Shown: positions 37,723 to 45,570 of the stretch, one piece after another
How positions within the stretch are numbered: the first letter of the stretch is position 1
Layout of the letters: each line of letters opens with the position of its first letter
Source of the DNA: Kaistella pullorum
GTDB lineage: Bacteria > Bacteroidota > Bacteroidia > Flavobacteriales > Weeksellaceae
Direction: 5' to 3'
DNA: 64,000 nucleotides
Assembly: GCF_014837035.1 (NCBI RefSeq)
Contig: NZ_JACSPS010000001.1
Span: forward strand, 180,374 to 244,373
The notes under the pieces: generated by a model
Database searches by the model: none
What the model was told of the DNA's origin: nothing
Seen by the model: the letters and a program-made list of their open reading frames with translations, nothing else
Made by a program: the position numbers and the translations under genes

Positions 37723-37781
37723 TAATTCACCATCAACCATTAACCATTAACAATCATCCATTAACAATTAACCATTAACCT
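37705..37781. repeat. heptamer array from the rsmD end to the murI stop
   Basis: Eleven 7-bp units in one phase, consensus TTAACCA (variants include TTAACAA, TCATCCA, TTCACCA, CCAACCC, TTAATAA). The first units are translated as the end of RsmD, and the last unit overlaps the stop codon of the convergent murI gene. Confidence 0.85.
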
Positions 37782-38610
37782 AAAGTGTCTGCAGTTGCAA
37801 CTGGATGCTGTTTCCGAAGAATTTTTTAGAGATTTTCTCAAAAGTTTTCGTCAGGTCAGAGAGGTAGAATTCGTACGTGGGCTCCGGATTTTTAGAATTG
37901 AGCAAGCCGTGCTGATCAAGGATCATTTTAAGCTGATTGGCCACGATACCGGGCGAATCGATTACACGCACGCGGTTTCCGTAATACTGACGGATCTCGT
38001 CAATCAATAGAGGATAATGTGTACATCCCAATATAAGCGTCTCGATATTCTTTAATTTACTGTTACTCAAATAATTGTAAACTATCGAATGCGTTATTGG
38101 ATGATTTTTAAAACCTTCTTCAATCGCGGGCACGAGCAGCGGCGTAGCAAGTTCGTCCACTTTGATGAAACGGTTGTGCTTGCGGATTGATTTCCGGTAA
38201 AGACCCGAACTTACCGTAGCTTTCGTCGCGATAACGCCTACATTATTGTGAATTTCGTAGGCCACTTTTTCGGCTACAGGATTGATGACGTCGATCACCG
38301 GAACGTGGTCGGCCACTTCATCGAGGACTTCCTTTAGTGCATTCGCGGTGGCCGAATTACACGCAATCACGATCGCTTTGCAGTTTTTTTCGAGCAGGAA
38401 CCGGGCAATTTTGGTGGAATATCCCACGATGGCCTCGCGCGATTTTTCGCCGTACGGCAGATGCTTGGTATCACCGAAATAGATAAGATTTTCGTGGGGC
38501 AAAAGTTTCTTGATTTCGCGTGCAACGGTAAGTCCGCCCACGCCCGAATCAAAAATACCGATCGGCTGCGTGGCCGAAAGATGGCTGAAATCCTGTTTTT
38601 TCTTTTTCAA
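37780..38610 (-). CDS. murI: glutamate racemase
   Basis: 276 residues, normal length. It converts L- to D-glutamate for peptidoglycan. GIFDSGVGGLTVA (about 18-30), IVIACNSATANA (about 82-93, first catalytic Cys) and LGCTHYPLL (about 193-201, second catalytic Cys) are intact. It is monocistronic and convergent with rsmD; the stop codon is part of a heptamer array. A -7 box TATTTTTG lies 16 bp upstream. Confidence 0.95.
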   Translation of the reverse strand: MKKKKQDFSHLSATQPIGIFDSGVGGLTVAREIKKLLPHENLIYFGDTKHLPYGEKSREAIVGYSTKIARFLLEKNCKAIVIACNSATANALKEVLDEVADHVPVIDVINPVAEKVAYEIHNNVGVIATKATVSSGLYRKSIRKHNRFIKVDELATPLLVPAIEEGFKNHPITHSIVYNYLSNSKLKNIETLILGCTHYPLLIDEIRQYYGNRVRVIDSPGIVANQLKMILDQHGLLNSKNPEPTYEFYLSDLTKTFEKISKKFFGNSIQLQLQTL

Positions 38611-38626
38611 CTGCCTAAAGTTTGTG

Positions 38627-38634
38627 CAAAAATA
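38627..38634 (-). promoter_or_regulatory. -7 box of murI
   Basis: Minus strand TATTTTTG, 16 bp before the ATG at 38,610. Confidence 0.45.
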
Positions 38635-38682
38635 CGGAATTTGTAAACGCGCTGACCATTCGCCGGCCTCTGCATACGGAGT

Positions 38683-39816
38683 TTAGTCCCCGCCGAGGTA
38701 AAAAAGATCTGCCGCAATGCCGTCTGCCAGGAACCAGTGCACTTCCGGGATCTTCAGGAATCCATTTTCAATGACAAGCGTTCCGCGCTGAAGTTTCCCT
38801 GAAGTTTCTTTGTCTAAATGGTTTTGGATCTCAGCACTAAAACTTTGATTTAAAACGGAGAGATCAACGCCTTTCGCCGTCCGCAAACCGATCATGAGCA
38901 TCTCATTGAAACGGTCTTTTTCGGACAGAAATTCGGTTTCTTTTGCTAAAATATTTTGGTTTAATGCATTTATATACTTCTGATTATTGGCCACATTCCA
39001 GCTTCTTTCGCTGCGCCCGTCGTAAGAATGCGCCGAGGGCCCGAGGCCCAGATACTCGCGGTATTGCCAATACGCCGTGTTGTGCCGCGACTCCAAGCCG
39101 GGTTTGGCAAAGTTTGAAATCTCATAATGCTGAAAACCGTTAAGCTTAAGGAAATCGGACATATAATAGAAATCCTCGGTCTGTTCGCTCTCTTTGGGTG
39201 GCTGAATTTTATTCTGCGCAATCCATTGGTTGAGGGCAGTTTTCGGTTCTACGGTTAAGGCGTAAGCTGAAATATGCGGCACTTCAAGCGCCACGGCTTT
39301 ATTCAGACTTTCTTTCCATAGCGAAAAATCGGAAGTGGGCGAGCCGTAAATCAGGTCGATACTTAAGTTTTCGAAGCCGGAATCCTGCGCACGCTTGATC
39401 GAACTTTCAGCTTCTGCGGCTGAATGCGCACGGTTCATCAAGACCAGATCGTCATCAAAAAAACTTTGGGTCCCGATGGAAAGCCGGTTGATTTCGGTTG
39501 AGCGCAGGTCTTTAAGAAAAGCCGAATTCAGATCATCGGGATTGGCTTCAAGCGTAATTTCGATGTCGGGCGCAAAGGTGAAATATTTTAAAACCTCATC
39601 GATAAGCATTTTAAGCTCGTCAACTTCCAAAACAGACGGCGTTCCGCCACCGAAATAGAGCGATTTCAGTTCTTTCTCCTGAAGTTCATGACTCCGCAAA
39701 CCAATCTCCTTTTTGATGGCCGCCAACATTTCGCCTTTGTATTTCAACGAAGTGGAAAAATGGAAGTTGCAGTAGCTGCATTTCTGCTTGCAGAACGGAA
39801 TGTGAATATACAGCAT
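38683..39816 (-). CDS. hemW: radical SAM haem chaperone HemW
   Basis: 377 residues. The [4Fe-4S]/SAM motif CKQKCSYCNF (Cys at about 9, 13 and 16) has Phe two positions after the third Cys, as in HemW rather than the CxxxCxxCxC of coproporphyrinogen dehydrogenase HemN. Further segments are LYFGGGTPSVL (about 53), EANPDDL (about 88), RLSIGTQSF (about 105), SIDLIYGSPT and the C-terminal HemN_C part. HemW binds haem and delivers it to membrane acceptors. The short region before it (39,817-39,863) has no promoter box I can identify. Confidence 0.9.
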   Translation of the reverse strand: MLYIHIPFCKQKCSYCNFHFSTSLKYKGEMLAAIKKEIGLRSHELQEKELKSLYFGGGTPSVLEVDELKMLIDEVLKYFTFAPDIEITLEANPDDLNSAFLKDLRSTEINRLSIGTQSFFDDDLVLMNRAHSAAEAESSIKRAQDSGFENLSIDLIYGSPTSDFSLWKESLNKAVALEVPHISAYALTVEPKTALNQWIAQNKIQPPKESEQTEDFYYMSDFLKLNGFQHYEISNFAKPGLESRHNTAYWQYREYLGLGPSAHSYDGRSERSWNVANNQKYINALNQNILAKETEFLSEKDRFNEMLMIGLRTAKGVDLSVLNQSFSAEIQNHLDKETSGKLQRGTLVIENGFLKIPEVHWFLADGIAADLFYLGGD

Positions 39817-39863
39817 GACTTAGAAAGTGCTGATTTTTGATTGTGAATTCTTAAGGTTGGATT

Positions 39864-39926
39864 GGCTCTTGGTTCATGGCTCTCGGCTCTTGGCTCTTGG
39901 CTCTTGACTCTTGTCTCTTCTCCCCC
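39864..39926. repeat. heptamer array at the PorP/SprF gene stop
   Basis: Nine 7-bp units, consensus GGCTCTT (variants GGTTCAT, GGCTCTC, GACTCTT, GTCTCTT). It ends 3 bp from the stop codon. Words, and even the order of variants, match the array at the glyA stop. Confidence 0.85.
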
Positions 39927-39929
39927 TTA

Positions 39930-40880
39930 TCAATACCTGAAACCGCGCTGATTGATAAAGTTTTCGAGGTTGTAACCTACACTCAGCATAAAACTGCTGC
40001 CCGCGTATTGCTGTACATCAGACAGACCAAAATTATACGTGGCACCAAACGTGAAGTTGTTCACTTTCGCCCGGATAACCGGTGAAAAACCTAGGTTCTG
40101 ACTTCCGAATTTGTTCTTGGCCGTACGGAAACTCGCGCCGCCGGAAAACGTGGTGTCTTCATCGCCAACCGTCGCCATCAGGTTAAAATCCATGATCCGC
40201 GCTGAATTGGTATTCAGGTTCATCATCACAGACGGACTTAAGGCAAAGCCTTCGGCCAGGTAATAATCGTAGCCAAGTGTGAAGATATATTTTGTGGGTT
40301 CAGGCTCTATACCGTTTACAATGGGGATATCATTTGTGATCGCAATATCATTCACCGACACACTACCAAAAAGCCCCCTGTACGTAGCAGCCATACCAAG
40401 ATTCGCGTAAGCCAGAAAAATACTGTTGTTGTCTTCAGAAAGTGTGTAATCACCGGGATCCTGAGGATTCAGCATCGCCAGGTCAATGTTCATGTTATAT
40501 AAACTTACCGAAGTACCGAATGAAAACTGGCTCTTGCGCTCGCCGTCATCATCAATGGGGATGAAATAGGATGCACCGCCGGTAATTCCGTTTGACGAAA
40601 CCGGACCGTTCTGGTCGCGAAAGAAACTCAGACCTGCCCCTACCCGGTCAAAAACATTGGCATGCAACCCGATAGACTGCACATTGGGTGACTGGTCAAA
40701 GCTTGCAAACTGTTTCTGGTAGTTTAAATTGAGTACCACATCATCGGTTTTTCCGTACTGTGCGGGGTTGAAGAGAAAGTCTCCGTCCATCAGATACTGC
40801 TGATAGAACGGCAGTGTCTCCTGACTTTTGAAGAAATTGATACAGATAAATATAAAAAATAAGGCTCCAAATTTCCTCAT
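39930..40880 (-). CDS. PorP/SprF family type IX secretion membrane protein
   Basis: 316 residues from ATG 40,880 (MRKFGALFFIFICINFF), chosen over an upstream TTG because the signal peptide then starts normally. After the signal peptide (about 1-20, ending SQE) the sequence has PFYQQYLMDGDFLFNPAQYG, the typical start of PorP/SprF, and then the amphipathic strands of an outer-membrane beta-barrel ending in Y at the C-terminus. Family members work with T9SS, often anchoring a gliding or CTD partner. A large partner (SprB/PKD-type) is not next to it, so it may be an orphan copy. The promoter candidate overlaps the end of rluD. Confidence 0.85.
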   Translation of the reverse strand: MRKFGALFFIFICINFFKSQETLPFYQQYLMDGDFLFNPAQYGKTDDVVLNLNYQKQFASFDQSPNVQSIGLHANVFDRVGAGLSFFRDQNGPVSSNGITGGASYFIPIDDDGERKSQFSFGTSVSLYNMNIDLAMLNPQDPGDYTLSEDNNSIFLAYANLGMAATYRGLFGSVSVNDIAITNDIPIVNGIEPEPTKYIFTLGYDYYLAEGFALSPSVMMNLNTNSARIMDFNLMATVGDEDTTFSGGASFRTAKNKFGSQNLGFSPVIRAKVNNFTFGATYNFGLSDVQQYAGSSFMLSVGYNLENFINQRGFRY

Positions 40881-40905
40881 AGTGTGGGTCAAATCAAAAT
40901 TTTTG

Positions 40906-40913
40906 CAAATATA
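40906..40913 (-). promoter_or_regulatory. -7 box of the PorP/SprF gene
   Basis: Minus strand TATATTTG, 25 bp before the ATG at 40,880; a CTTG lies about 23 bp further upstream. Confidence 0.45.
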
Positions 40914-40925
40914 CCAACTTTTTAC

Positions 40926-41987
40926 TCAATTGTTTTCAAGATAGTTACGCCATTTTTCCACCGCCGCGGACATATCCTCTGGCATTGGGCTCTCGAAGTA
41001 CATTTCCTCCTTTGTCGTGGGATGAATAAAGCCGAGCGTGTGCGCATGCAGTGCATGCCTCGGCAATACTTCGAAAACATTTTTGATGAACTGCCGGTAT
41101 TTCGGAAGGTTCACGCCTTTCAAAATCTGTTCACCCTCGTATCTTTCATCGTTGAAAAGGGTATGACCGATATGCTTGAAATGCGCCCGTATCTGGTGAG
41201 TCCGGCCTGTTTCGAGCTTACATTCTACCCAGGTCATGTATTTAAAACGTTCAATAACCTTGTAATGCGTCACCGCATGCTTACCGGCGCTGCCGTCTTC
41301 ATAAACCGACATTTGCAGACGGTTTTTCGGGTGACGGCCAATATTTCCGGTAATTGTACCTTCATCATCTGCCATATTCCCCCATACAAAAGCCCAGTAT
41401 AAGCGGCGCGTTTTGCGGTCGAAGAACTGTTTCGCGAGGAAACTTAATGCATATTCTGTCTTTGCAATCACCAGCAGCCCGGAAGTATCTTTATCAATGC
41501 GGTGTACCAAACCTACCCTGTCGAGATCGGATTTAGCACCGTTTTTCTCAAAATGATAAGCCAAAGCGTTCACCAATGTGCCGTCCCAGTTTCCGTGTCC
41601 GGGGTGCACCACCATGCCCGGATCTTTATCTACAACCACCAGGTCATCATCTTCGTAAACGATATTTATCGGAATATCTTGTGGAATGATGACATTTTCA
41701 CGTGGCGGACGGCTAAGCAAAACCGAAATTTGGTCGCCGGGTTTTACGCGATAATTCTGCTTCACGGCTTTACCGTTCACCACTACATTTCCGGCCCGGC
41801 AAGTCTGCGAGATCTTGTTGCGCGTAGAATTTTGCCTGAAAATATGCAGAAACTTGTCGATGCGAAGCGGCTGCTGGTTGCCGTCAACCGTGATATTCAG
41901 ATGCTCAAAGAGTTCCGCAGCTTCCGTGTCAGCAGGATCTGCATTCAGCAGGTCTTCATCTAAAAAATCTTCGTCTGGATCGGTCAT
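40926..41987 (-). CDS. rluD: 23S rRNA pseudouridine synthase, RluD-type
   Basis: 353 residues. An S4 RNA-binding domain (about 35-95; IDKFLHIFRQNSTRNKI) is followed by the RluA-type catalytic domain with LVHRIDKDTSGLLVIAK (about 153-169; catalytic Asp in HRIDKDTSG) and TGRTHQIRAHF (about 258). The RluD enzyme makes pseudouridines in helix 69 of 23S rRNA. An acidic extension (about 1-25, EDFLDEDLLNADPADTEAAE) precedes S4. The gene follows the PASTA protein gene with a terminator hairpin only 4 bp before its ATG. Confidence 0.88.
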   Translation of the reverse strand: MTDPDEDFLDEDLLNADPADTEAAELFEHLNITVDGNQQPLRIDKFLHIFRQNSTRNKISQTCRAGNVVVNGKAVKQNYRVKPGDQISVLLSRPPRENVIIPQDIPINIVYEDDDLVVVDKDPGMVVHPGHGNWDGTLVNALAYHFEKNGAKSDLDRVGLVHRIDKDTSGLLVIAKTEYALSFLAKQFFDRKTRRLYWAFVWGNMADDEGTITGNIGRHPKNRLQMSVYEDGSAGKHAVTHYKVIERFKYMTWVECKLETGRTHQIRAHFKHIGHTLFNDERYEGEQILKGVNLPKYRQFIKNVFEVLPRHALHAHTLGFIHPTTKEEMYFESPMPEDMSAAVEKWRNYLENN

Positions 41988-41990
41988 TGG

Positions 41991-42019
41991 ATAAAAAAAG
42001 CTTCAGGCAGGCTGAAGCT
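41991..42019 (-). terminator. terminator hairpin between the PASTA gene and rluD
   Basis: Minus strand AGCTTCAG, loop CCTGC, CTGAAGCT, then TTTTTTTAT. The T run stops four bases before the rluD ATG, so rluD expression must depend on read-through or a promoter inside the stem region. Confidence 0.8.
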
Positions 42020-42044
42020 CAGGTATTTTGTTTTTAAATAAAAC

Positions 42045-43115
42045 TTATTCTACAACAACTTTTCGCGCCTTGGGTTTTTCCTCGGTTTTCGCAGGCGTTG
42101 TGGTTGTCTGTGTTTTAGGTTTTGGGTCTGCGGTAGTTTTGGATGCAGTTGGTTTTGATGCATCCGTTTTAGTTGCAGGTTTTGGCGTTTCGGTTTTCGG
42201 AGCCTCAGTTCTTGGAGTTTCCGTTTTTGGTGCCTCCTGTCGCGGTTCTGTGCGCGGAGCAGGCTCTGTGTAAACCGGCCCATCATCATAATTCGGCATT
42301 GGCGGAACCTCCTCCAGCCTGATGCGGTAAATGGAATTGAGCTGTGAGATTTTCGCGCCCATTTCAGCCGGTGTTTTCTTACTCGACCAAATATCAATCT
42401 GCATACCCTGGTCTCGTACATCAAAGGCCGCGGGATCCTGATAATACACGATATCAGACTCGTCCTGTTTGCCGTCTTCACTTTCTACAAGCCCAACCTC
42501 AAATAAATTCTGTGCAATAACAGCTTTAGCTTCCTGTACCGTGAGACCGACCAGGTTTGGCACCGTGATGTTCCGTTTCGGGCCGGCACCGATCACCACT
42601 CCGATTGTGGAAAAACGCGGCAGCAAAGTCCCCGGCTTCAGCGCAGTTCCGTTGTAAGTCATCCGTAAGATCGCATCGCGCTGAATGCTCGGTTCGTAGA
42701 TGGTGTCGCCGACTTTGAGCCCAACCTGTTCTAGCTGGCGGAAGGCAAGACCTTTGTAACGGTCTAAGATATCGGGAACTGAAACCTGTGCCCAGGTCCG
42801 TGGGTTTACTTTCAAGATAATGGTACGGCCGTCCTTTACGCGTGAGCCCGGTGCAGGATAAATCTGCAGCACCTGAAAAGGCCGGAATTTAGGATCAAAT
42901 TTAAAACTGTCTACTTCATAATCAAGTCCGGAATCATCGAGGATGCGGATTGCATCATGCACCGACTTGTTCATCACATTCGGAACAGGAATTTCCTTAC
43001 CGTGATTGGTATGCAACTCTAACCAGCGGAAAGTCAGCCAGACCAGACCGGTGAAAACTGCGGCGGCCAACAGAATATTCAGAAGTACTTTCCAGTGGAA
43101 AAGCGATTTAAGCAT
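42045..43115 (-). CDS. PASTA domain membrane protein
   Basis: 356 residues. A short cytoplasmic start and one membrane helix (about 11-30; VLLNILLAAAVFTGLVWLTF) are followed by three PASTA domains (about 40-110, 110-182, 183-255; VPNVMNKSVHDAIRILDDSG, VPDILDRYKGLAFRQLEQVG, VPNLVGLTVQEAKAVI). The tail (about 290-356) is rich in Pro, Thr and Lys with repeated KTETP/RTEAP units. PASTA domains bind peptidoglycan fragments. There is no kinase domain, as is common in Bacteroidetes where this gene neighbours rluD and D-Ala-D-Ala ligase. A cell-wall sensing or anchoring role is inferred. Confidence 0.87.
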   Translation of the reverse strand: MLKSLFHWKVLLNILLAAAVFTGLVWLTFRWLELHTNHGKEIPVPNVMNKSVHDAIRILDDSGLDYEVDSFKFDPKFRPFQVLQIYPAPGSRVKDGRTIILKVNPRTWAQVSVPDILDRYKGLAFRQLEQVGLKVGDTIYEPSIQRDAILRMTYNGTALKPGTLLPRFSTIGVVIGAGPKRNITVPNLVGLTVQEAKAVIAQNLFEVGLVESEDGKQDESDIVYYQDPAAFDVRDQGMQIDIWSSKKTPAEMGAKISQLNSIYRIRLEEVPPMPNYDDGPVYTEPAPRTEPRQEAPKTETPRTEAPKTETPKPATKTDASKPTASKTTADPKPKTQTTTTPAKTEEKPKARKVVVE

Positions 43116-43143
43116 ATTTTTAAATCTTTAAAATATAGACTTG

Positions 43144-43151
43144 CAAATATA
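43144..43151 (-). promoter_or_regulatory. -7 box of the PASTA gene
   Basis: Minus strand TATATTTG, 28 bp before the ATG at 43,115. Confidence 0.4.
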
Positions 43152-43338
43152 TAAAATAATCTTTTCGGAGCGCGTAAACTTGAGCGTAAGCCTTAATATA
43201 TTCCGGATAATCTGTGATCTCCGGCTTTAATTCGGATCAGTTTAAAATCTGCACCTTTAATCTTTAAATTTAAATATCAAAGGACCTAAAAAGCGGCAGG
43301 CAATCGCCTGAAATATTAAAAATAGCTCCTGAAATCCC

Positions 43339-43346
43339 TATCTTTG
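43339..43346 (+). promoter_or_regulatory. -7 box of the yicC-gmk-nadA operon
   Basis: TATCTTTG, 17 bp before the ATG at 43,364. Confidence 0.5.
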
Positions 43347-43363
43347 CAGCATAAAATATACGC

Positions 43364-44221
43364 ATGATTCTATCCATGACCGGTTTCGGCAGAAGTGAAG
43401 GTGTTTTTGAAGGTAAAAAGATTACCATTGACCTTAAATCTCTCAACAGTAAATCACTTGATCTCAACATCAAAATGCCGGTTCGGTATAAGGAAAAAGA
43501 ATTTGAAATCCGGAAGATACTGAACGACGGTATCCTGCGCGGTAAAGTAGATTGCTACATCAACCTTGAAAACCTGCAGGAAGGCGGCGAAGTGAGCATT
43601 AACCACAATCTGATCAGTGCCTATATCACCGAACTGAAAAAAGTAGCAGCGGACGGACCCGACTTTGAATACCTGAAAATGGCCGTGAGAATGCCCGATG
43701 CAGTGGCCGCAAAACAGGACGACCTCAGCGAAGCGGAGTGGAATTTCCTCGCAGGTCTTGTAAAGGAAGCGTTGCAGAAATTCGACACTTTCAGAAAAAC
43801 CGAAGGCGACATTCTGCATGAAGAACTTAAACGCAACATCCACAATATCGAAACCTATCTTTCAATGGTGGTGCCTTATGAAGGTGTGCGCCTCGAAGCA
43901 GTGAAAGAACGCTATCAGAACACACTGAAGGAGTTTGCGCAGATCGATGAAACACGATTCTATCAGGAAATGGCCTACTATACTGAGAAACTTGATATTT
44001 CTGAAGAGAAGGTCCGCCTTGCGCAGCACCTGAAATATTACACCGACGTAATGAAAAATGAAGATTACAACGGCAAGAAACTTGGTTTTATCTCGCAGGA
44101 GATGGGTCGGGAAATCAATACATTAGGTTCCAAAGCCAACCACGCTGAGATACAGAAACTCGTCGTGATGATGAAAGACGACCTCGAAAAGATCAAAGAA
44201 CAGACGCTGAACGTTTTGTAA
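43364..44221 (+). CDS. yicC: YicC family endoribonuclease-like protein
   Basis: 285 residues, normal for the family. The start MILSMTGFGRSEG is the YicC signature, followed by the YicC-like N-terminal domain (about 1-155) and DUF1732 at the C-terminus (about 200-285; YDGKKLGFISQEMGREINTLGSKAN-like, here NGKKLGFISQEMGREIN). YicC is described as an endoribonuclease acting on small RNA in Escherichia coli. Pairing with gmk, seen here 66 bp downstream, is common across bacteria. Confidence 0.9.
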   Translation: MILSMTGFGRSEGVFEGKKITIDLKSLNSKSLDLNIKMPVRYKEKEFEIRKILNDGILRGKVDCYINLENLQEGGEVSINHNLISAYITELKKVAADGPDFEYLKMAVRMPDAVAAKQDDLSEAEWNFLAGLVKEALQKFDTFRKTEGDILHEELKRNIHNIETYLSMVVPYEGVRLEAVKERYQNTLKEFAQIDETRFYQEMAYYTEKLDISEEKVRLAQHLKYYTDVMKNEDYNGKKLGFISQEMGREINTLGSKANHAEIQKLVVMMKDDLEKIKEQTLNVL

Positions 44222-44252
44222 GAAGAATCAAGAGCCAGGAAAAAGTGTAAAG

Positions 44253-44287
44253 TAGTTCCAACAACCGTTCATCACCCATCATCCGCA
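44253..44287. repeat. short heptamer-like array abutting the gmk start
   Basis: Units AACAACC, GTTCATC and ACCCATC lead directly to the gmk ATG at 44,288. GTTCATC and CCCATCATCC are shared with the reverse complement of the 36,625 array. Regularity is weaker than elsewhere. Confidence 0.5.
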
Positions 44288-44851
44288 ATGAATAAAGTCA
44301 TCATATTTTCAGCTCCTTCCGGCAGCGGAAAAACCACACTCGTAAAATATTGCCTCGAAACCTTTCCACAACTGGCTTTCTCCGTTTCGTGCACTACGCG
44401 CGCGCCGCGCGGAAGCGAAAAAGACGGAATCGACTACCATTTTCTAACGCCCGATCAGTTCCGCGCGAGGATTGCTGAAGAGGCATTTGTGGAATTTGAG
44501 GAAGTCTATACCGATAAATATTACGGCACACTGAAATCTGAAGTTGCAGATATCTGGAGCCGCGGCAGTGTTGTAATTTTCGACGTGGACGTAAAAGGCG
44601 GAATCTCCCTGAAAAAATATTTCGGTGAAAAAGCACTTTCCATTTTCATCATGCCGCCGTCTGTCGCTGAATTGGAGCGCAGGCTCACTTCGCGCGCTAC
44701 AGATGATGCCGAAACCATTCGGACGCGCGTGGCAAAAGCCGCTGAGGAAATCGGTTTCCAGTCTGAATTTGACAAAACCGTCATCAACGATGACCTAGAC
44801 GCGGCCAAAACCGAAATAAAAACACTGATCGAAAACTTTTTAGCGTCATGA
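44288..44851 (+). CDS. gmk: guanylate kinase
   Basis: 187 residues. This ATP-dependent enzyme phosphorylates GMP to GDP. The P-loop is SAPSGSGKTTLV (about 8-19). GMP contacts appear in VSCTTRAPRGSEKDGIDYHFL (about 34-54) and VEFEEVYTDKYYGT (about 69-82), and the lid follows in ERRLTSRATDD (about 129). It overlaps the SDR gene by 4 bp, so translation is coupled. Confidence 0.95.
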   Translation: MNKVIIFSAPSGSGKTTLVKYCLETFPQLAFSVSCTTRAPRGSEKDGIDYHFLTPDQFRARIAEEAFVEFEEVYTDKYYGTLKSEVADIWSRGSVVIFDVDVKGGISLKKYFGEKALSIFIMPPSVAELERRLTSRATDDAETIRTRVAKAAEEIGFQSEFDKTVINDDLDAAKTEIKTLIENFLAS

Positions 44852-45570
44852 AAGTGGCGGTACTTGGCTGCGGCTGGCTGGGTGAACGGCTTGCAGCATA
44901 CCTCGTAAAACAGGGCGAACAGATTATCGCCACCACCACTTCGCCTGAAAAGCTCAAACAGATTTCAGCAACCGGTGCAGAAGCACACCTCCTCGAATTC
45001 GGGAAAACGGCAGATTTTACTTTTTTAAATGATTGTGATGCGGCCATATTCAGCATGCCGGCTGCGAAAGACAACTGGCACGCAGCACTACAAACACTTG
45101 ATCTGAGTTTTCCTAAAACAGTTTTCTTTAGCTCTACCGGAATTTACCCGCAAAGCGCAGGCATTTTTTCGGAAGAACAGCATGAGAATCTGCGCGAAGA
45201 TCTCGCCGCCTCAGAAGAAATCATCCGCACAAAATTCCCGCAAACCAATATTCTTCGTCTGGCCGGACTGATGGGCGATGAACGGAACCTCACAAACTTT
45301 TTCAAAAACCGCGCACCTGCTGACGCCGATAAAGCCGTCAACCACATCCACTACGAAGATATCGTGCACGCTGTCCATTTGATTTTAAAGTCAGATGTGC
45401 AGGCGGAAACTTTTAACATAGTAGCTCCAAAGCATCCTACGATTGGCCAGATCCTGAACATTCCCGGCGATAATACCGGAAAGAGCGCCCGAATAATCTC
45501 CGCAGAAAAGTTCATTCAGAATTTTAATTATAAATTTATCCATCCAAACCCACAATATTTCAGCCGATGA
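44848..45570 (+). CDS. NAD(P)-binding SDR-like protein (YeeZ type)
   Basis: 240 residues. The dinucleotide loop VAVLGCGWLGERLAAYL (about 3-19) starts a Rossmann fold like that of YeeZ/NAD-dependent epimerases. FFSSTGIYP (about 91) is the usual strand before the active site, and HIHYEDIVHAVHLIL (about 168) the region shared with extended SDRs. The canonical YxxxK is not obvious, so catalysis is uncertain. It is placed between gmk and nadA with 4-bp overlaps at both ends, a tight operon. The substrate is unknown. Confidence 0.7.
   Translation: MKVAVLGCGWLGERLAAYLVKQGEQIIATTTSPEKLKQISATGAEAHLLEFGKTADFTFLNDCDAAIFSMPAAKDNWHAALQTLDLSFPKTVFFSSTGIYPQSAGIFSEEQHENLREDLAASEEIIRTKFPQTNILRLAGLMGDERNLTNFFKNRAPADADKAVNHIHYEDIVHAVHLILKSDVQAETFNIVAPKHPTIGQILNIPGDNTGKSARIISAEKFIQNFNYKFIHPNPQYFSR

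Noticed and set aside
40881-40892. TTG start four codons upstream in the PorP/SprF gene
   Set aside because: ATG at 40,880 gives a normal signal peptide.
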